Source of the DNA: Siphonodentalium dalli
Lineage: Eukaryota > Mollusca > Scaphopoda > Gadilida > Siphonodentaliidae
DNA length: 64,000 bases
Direction: 5' to 3'
Assembly (NCBI GenBank): GCA_032622095.1
Contig: CP136064.1
Coordinates: forward strand, 214,598,205-214,662,204
Of the stretch, positions 59,514 to 64,000 are shown in pieces. Each line of letters starts with the position of its first letter. Position 1 is the stretch's first letter. The translations under genes and the position numbers were made by a program. A model generated the notes under the pieces. That model was not told the origin of the DNA, did not search any database, and saw nothing but the letters and a program-made list of their open reading frames with translations.

Positions 59514-61072
59514 CAATTAAATATGTAAAGTAGTCACGTGGGTAGGGTAAGACAGCTGGTCACGTGTTGGTGAGACAGGGAAATCTCCCAGCTGTCCTTT
59601 AACCCACATACCCCGTTTTAAAATGAACCAAATTATTTTGGTAAGAAATAACACCGATAATCGCGTTCTGATAAATCTGGAAGCACAGTTTAGCAGAAAA
59701 GATACCAATGTCTCGTGTCATGCATGTCATAGACATATATGCTGCACGGTGTCGCATGTCCCATGCCCATCCACTCACTAATGGGAATATGATGACAACA
59801 AATGTGACCACACCCAAAATTCACGTTTTTCATCATATTTTAATTTGAATAATCCGACTCGCGTCCATAACGTCCATAATCGCGTAAGGGGTGGCAACGC
59901 GATAGGCATGTATGTGTTTTGAAAACGATTTACGTATATATACCATACGCCTTGAGGAATTTATCTCCTTTTGAACAATACAATATTTAATTGGATTTGA
60001 AATACACTCTCCCCCCCCCCCCCCCAATTTCACAATGCGACGATGATTTGGTTCAATGATAGACTGATGTACCTTCAAATTTCAGTACTTTTTAGGAGTA
60101 TGAGTCGAATTCCTATATATTAGAGAAACTTCTATCACCTCGATCGTGCCATTTTGAACATTAAAGGTCCACAAAATTGATGATTTAAAGAAAATTACGC
60201 CTCCGGAAAAAGTTGAAGTTCCTGCGACAGAGGGTTAATAATTGTCTCGCATAATCTTAAAATGGGTCGGTAATACGTAAAAATACAATAGCTCAACAAA
60301 ACAACACAAACAGTGTTTATCAGTGCTTTCAAATTACATGCACTGAACGATATTTGAAAATTGTGAACTTTCGGCTTATAGGTTACAACAACTAATTATT
60401 GTCCATAGGCGACAGTGTTAACTATAAGTCCCGGCGGCAATGGGTTGAACTTCAAGTCGTCAATGTTCCTTAGAACGTCATCCTATACACCAGTCTGGGA
60501 CAACAAACGCGCCCTTTTCGTTATTTTTCTCAAACGATAATCTTGCATTTCCACAACTACTCCATTTACTGCACAAAAATCAGCAGCATAAAAATACCCA
60601 GACCACTTCCGTAACTTAGGAACCCCACGAGAGTCTTCGTAGCCACCTAAAAAAAAATTATCGCCATATTTAAGTAGGCTATGATTTTCTGTTCCCGCTT
60701 AAGGAAATTTCCCTCAATAATAATCAACCAATCAGCAGCCAGAATTGTCTTTTATGCTGATTTGACCCTACACAAATTCAAGAAGCGTAACTCTATATAA
60801 TTAGTTGCTTGTAACCTGAAGGCAGGGGGACAGATCAAAGAGTGAAACAACTGTTTCAAGCTTGTTTGGTTAGACTTTAGTAGATGGGCTGGTCCCAGGT
60901 ATTGATTCTAAAGTGTATCACGATGTGATAGACTGGTACATTTTGTGTTCGTTCAATGACTTACCCTTGTACCCGGGACCAGTTATTTGAAGAAACTCAT
61001 GGGACTTTATAAATTTGATAGCAAAACTTTACTTGATTGCTTTTACGCCTAATTTATTATCTAATTCATATT
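59514..61072. other. End of unit C backbone, then junction to the LTR element
   Basis: 59,590-60,900 matches 4,993-6,210 of A (C run at 60,011-60,025). 60,900-61,072 is unmatched. No gene. Confidence 0.5.
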
Positions 61073-61879
61073 TGTTATAATACAAACTCCCGCCAATGTG
61101 TAAGTAGACTATTCATTTAACATTTTGATGTTTGTCTGTGTTTCATGTGTATTTTATTTCATTATTTGCGTGGGTTTGCAGTTGTGTGACGTCATCGTGT
61201 GTGTTGCAACTCTGATTTTCATCACTCATTCTTTAAAACCTATTTCTTTGACTACCCTTCCTTGGGATTTCATTTCATCTATATATTCTAACTCATTTCT
61301 TATCGCTACTTCAGCGTATACAATTATATGTTCTTTCTTGTTTGTAACTTATTTATGTTCAGTATTTGGAATAATTTGCATCATTGCTATATGTATATCT
61401 GGCTTTGGTATTCATTTGTCATATTTTTTATTTATTTGCATTAGTGTTCCAATTTAAATTTTATATTTATTTATACATTTCTATTTGCTATATTTGTTCA
61501 ACCTCACATGCGTGTGGGTTTTTTGCTTTTTCTTTGGTGGCTCACACCCGTATGGTTTTTATATTTATTTATACATTTCCATTTGCTATATTTTTTCAAC
61601 CTCACATGCATGTGGGTTTTTTGCTTTCTTTGGTGGCTCACACCCGTATGGTTTGAGGATTTTTCATTTCTCTTTTAATTATTTATTTGGTATTTAATTA
61701 TATTTATTCTAGTATATAATATTTTGTTATTTCTTTTAAGTGTATGCACATACAAATTTCACTTGGCGGTATTCTTTTTCATGATTGTATTGTATTCACA
61801 TGCAAATGGTCGTTTCACATTATTCAATATATCTTTTCGTTTGTCATTTCAGATTTGAAATTAATAGAAGCATTTGACA
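61073..61879 (+). mobile_element. Candidate 5' LTR of the BEL/Pao element
   Basis: T-rich stretch starting TGTTATAATAC and ending near TTTGACA, followed within a few bases by TGGTGTGGTG, a possible primer-binding site start. The 3' LTR is outside the window, so borders are guesses. The 110-residue hydrophobic frame at 61,125-61,457 is a composition artefact. Confidence 0.35.
61461..61654 (+). repeat. 98-bp tandem duplication within the candidate LTR
   Basis: TTATATTTATTTATACATTT at 61,461 recurs at 61,559 with the downstream ACCTCACATGC, GTGGGTTTTTTGC and GGTGGCTCACACCCGTATGG; a few substitutions and a short indel separate the copies. Confidence 0.8.
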
Positions 61880-61946
61880 AATCTGGTGTGGTGTCTTTAA
61901 TTGGCCCTTAGCGGAACTCCCGAAACATTTCAAATACAGGGAAAAG

Positions 61947-64000
61947 ATGCCTGACGAAGGTATGGACGCTGGCGCGCGTAAACGAAAACGGAGCAACGCA
62001 AAAGGGAAGTTCACAAAAGTCATCAACAGACTACACGATTGTTATCAACAGGAAGACGCTGAATTTCTACAGGAGATTGTCGACAAGTTAAATACGGCGC
62101 ACGATAATTTGGAACTGTGTCATGACGAATATTTGGATGTGCTGGACAGCGATATGGATAACGAGTTAATTGGTGAATTAATCGCAGACATGGACACCAT
62201 ATATAAAAAATTCTGTGACATCAAATCTCTCGTTTGCCGTAGAAATCGAGCCGAGCAGAAAAATGTGAAACCGAAGTCAACAGAATCTGTTTCCAAAATT
62301 AAGGTTAAAAAACTAGATGCACCTACATTCTCTGGAAACATCCGAGAATTTCCTAGTTTTATCCGTGACTTTGAGCGGCATATGATACCATCGTTTGGAA
62401 AAGACCCGTATGCTCTCAAAAGTTGCCTTACTGGAGATGCTCTGAGTACCATCATGGGCGTTGATGACAGCTTTGACAAAATGATGGAACGCTTGAAAAT
62501 GAAATTTGGTCGACGGGAAAAGCTGACTGATGTCGTCACACAAGAAATACGGAACTTGCAAAAAGAGGGAGATGGTGACGACAAACACTTCATCGAACTG
62601 GTAAATGTGGTCGAGAGGTGCTGGCTGGACCTGAAGCAGGCTGGGATAGAAGAAGAGCTAAGCAACGCGACCGTAATGAACCAAATAGAATGGTTGCTAC
62701 CCAGCGTACAACAACGAGAGTGGACTATCCGAAAACAGAAAGCCGACTCGGATAAGCCAGATTTCCAACCGCTAATTGACTTTTTGATTAAAGAGAAGTC
62801 AGTCGTGGAATACATGCAGTCCAACGTCAGGAACGTCTCTGGGCGACATAAAGTAAATAGTGCCACACTTTCCGCAGATTCTCAAATACGCGAAGCGGAA
62901 GGTGATATTGTTAAAACAATTAACTCCAGGTTCGAGCGAAACGACGATGTGATGAAGCAGGTGGTTGAGGGTTTGGCACAAGTCGCCCAACTGGTCGCTG
63001 CTGGGAAAACTACCTCCAACGGTCCGCAGCAATTTAAAACCTTCAAATGCTGGTATCATGAAACAGACACTCACGATATATCGGCATGTGCCGCATTTGG
63101 TCAGCTAGATATACAATCAAGAGTGGATCTTCTGAAGAAAAACGGTGGTTGTTTTTCGTGCTTGAAGTTGAATCATCGGTCCAATAAATGTTGGAGTAGA
63201 AAATCATGTGAAATTTTGAATAATTCACGAGAAAAGTGTGGACGAAATCATCACCCATCATTGCACACTGACAGCAATAATGTATTCTCATTCCACAATG
63301 CAGTTCGAGAAATCAACAGTAGTCATGGTCGAGATGTAATGTTAATGCTGAGTCAAATAATGTGCAAAGCCCATTCGGTTGCGACGTTGTGGGATCCGGG
63401 TGCGGATATGTCGCTGGTGACACACCGCATGGCAAAGGCATTGGGAATTAAAGGAAAGGATATCACATTGTCGATCACGAAGGTCGGTAACTGTACGGAA
63501 ATGGTAAACAGTAAAGAATATGTTATTCCACTCACAGACGAAAACGGCGAGATCTGGCATATTTGTGCTTATGGCATCGACGAAATTACGACCGAAATTG
63601 GAGCAGTAGATGTCAATCAAATGGCGCAACTGTTTAAGGGAATTTCGACAACTGATATTAAGAGACCGTCTGGTAAACTCGAACTTCTCATCGGTACCGA
63701 CTGTTGTCAAATAATGCCCATTCTCGTGCAACAAGTAGGAAATCTACAGCTGATGAAGAATTGTTTTGGCTACTGCGTTCGCGGTTCGCATGATTCTGTA
63801 CGTTTCTCAGCTGGAGCTTGTTCAAACATCGTGCGCATCCATGTGGCATCCATAACGTGTACTGGCCTGAATGAGGCGAAAGTATCTGGCGGCAAATCCA
63901 TTAAAGCATCACTTGATAAATTCTTTGACATTGACATGTTGGGAACTCATTGTATTCCTAAATGTGGCAACTGCAAATGTGGCAAATGCCCAATAGGAAA
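61947..64000 (+). CDS. BEL/Pao retrotransposon gag-pol, 5' part, runs off the window
   Basis: ATG at 61,947; 684 codons without a stop to the window edge. A DUF1759-like gag region spans about residues 119-265 (KLDAPTFSG, then FPSFIRDFERHM and LTGDAL). A CX2CX4HX4C knuckle is at Cys402, Cys405, His410 and Cys415, with a second Cys/His cluster ending CGRNHHPSLH. A DUF1758-like aspartic protease reads LWDPGADMSLVT, with D483-P-G in place of the usual D-S/T-G, and LLIGTD follows. The last residues, CGNCKCGKCP, resemble the Cys-rich linker before RT in this group. The product should be a capsid-protease-RT-RNaseH-integrase polyprotein, the later domains lying beyond 64,000. It looks recently active, being unbroken. 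Confidence 0.9.
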   Translation, partial: MPDEGMDAGARKRKRSNAKGKFTKVINRLHDCYQQEDAEFLQEIVDKLNTAHDNLELCHDEYLDVLDSDMDNELIGELIADMDTIYKKFCDIKSLVCRRNRAEQKNVKPKSTESVSKIKVKKLDAPTFSGNIREFPSFIRDFERHMIPSFGKDPYALKSCLTGDALSTIMGVDDSFDKMMERLKMKFGRREKLTDVVTQEIRNLQKEGDGDDKHFIELVNVVERCWLDLKQAGIEEELSNATVMNQIEWLLPSVQQREWTIRKQKADSDKPDFQPLIDFLIKEKSVVEYMQSNVRNVSGRHKVNSATLSADSQIREAEGDIVKTINSRFERNDDVMKQVVEGLAQVAQLVAAGKTTSNGPQQFKTFKCWYHETDTHDISACAAFGQLDIQSRVDLLKKNGGCFSCLKLNHRSNKCWSRKSCEILNNSREKCGRNHHPSLHTDSNNVFSFHNAVREINSSHGRDVMLMLSQIMCKAHSVATLWDPGADMSLVTHRMAKALGIKGKDITLSITKVGNCTEMVNSKEYVIPLTDENGEIWHICAYGIDEITTEIGAVDVNQMAQLFKGISTTDIKRPSGKLELLIGTDCCQIMPILVQQVGNLQLMKNCFGYCVRGSHDSVRFSAGACSNIVRIHVASITCTGLNEAKVSGGKSIKASLDKFFDIDMLGTHCIPKCGNCKCGKCPIG

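Larger units (their letters stand above)
48169..60900 (+). repeat. Segmental duplication unit C (diverged, interrupted)
   Basis: Starts like A and B, lacks the 270-bp duplication and the non-LTR element (empty site near 48,720), and is broken by transposon 3, a 424-bp insert, the foldback element and a replaced stretch at 58,095-59,585. It continues with backbone to about 60,900 and has no receptor sequence. It is the most diverged unit. Confidence 0.8.

Noticed and set aside
61125-61457. 110-residue hydrophobic frame
   Set aside because: T-rich candidate LTR sequence gives runs of Phe, Ile and Leu; no family pattern is seen.
62120-62866. 248-residue minus-strand frame
   Set aside because: Antisense of the BEL/Pao gag frame, which has clear family motifs on the + strand. 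The same applies to 63,342-63,734.

Overview
The window is eukaryotic, AT-rich DNA from an invertebrate animal. It holds no operons or bacterial signals. Its content is animal-type transposable elements (BEL/Pao LTR, CR1/Jockey-like non-LTR elements, TTAA-flanked MITEs, a tRNA-derived SINE) and a small family of six-helix receptor exons resembling gustatory-receptor-like (GR/GRL) chemoreceptors. A protostome, perhaps a mollusc or annelid, is my best guess; the sequence does not settle the phylum. Several reading frames commonly called here begin at TTG or GTG and are not believable genes, so the gene list is short.

Layout. Most of the window is one ancestral segment repeated in tandem on the + strand. 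Unit A starts at 1, unit B at 34,069 and unit C at 48,169. B is the compact form (14,100 bp). A is swollen to 34,068 bp by two DNA transposons (6,477-10,231 and 11,246-16,463), extra receptor copies (18.2-22.4 kb) and a 4.9-kb 24-bp minisatellite (25,573-30,465). C lacks the receptor gene; it carries a 5.6-kb long-TIR transposon (49,420-55,001) and a 1.8-kb foldback element (55,798-57,561), and fades out near 60.9 kb. Because each insertion has its empty site preserved in a sister unit, element borders and target duplications can be read to within a base or so.

Order of events by inference: C separated from the A/B ancestor first. A 270-bp tandem duplication and a non-LTR retrotransposon (797-2,903 = 34,865-36,985) then arose in the A/B ancestor, and that element lost part of its RT core. 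A and B then duplicated. The two DNA transposons entered A, and the minisatellite expanded in A from a one-to-two-unit seed still present at 10.2, 40.6 and 45.7 kb.

Genes. Four minus-strand receptor copies lie at 16.9-18.0, 19.7-20.5, 21.5-22.4 and 42.0-43.1 kb. Only the first has an uninterrupted main exon; the others carry frameshifts, a nonsense codon or microhomology deletions. At the right edge an apparently intact BEL/Pao gag-pol starts at 61,947 and runs open off the window (684 codons: DUF1759-like region, CCHC knuckle, protease with an unusual Asp-Pro-Gly motif). The remaining coding traces are relics of non-LTR retrotransposons.
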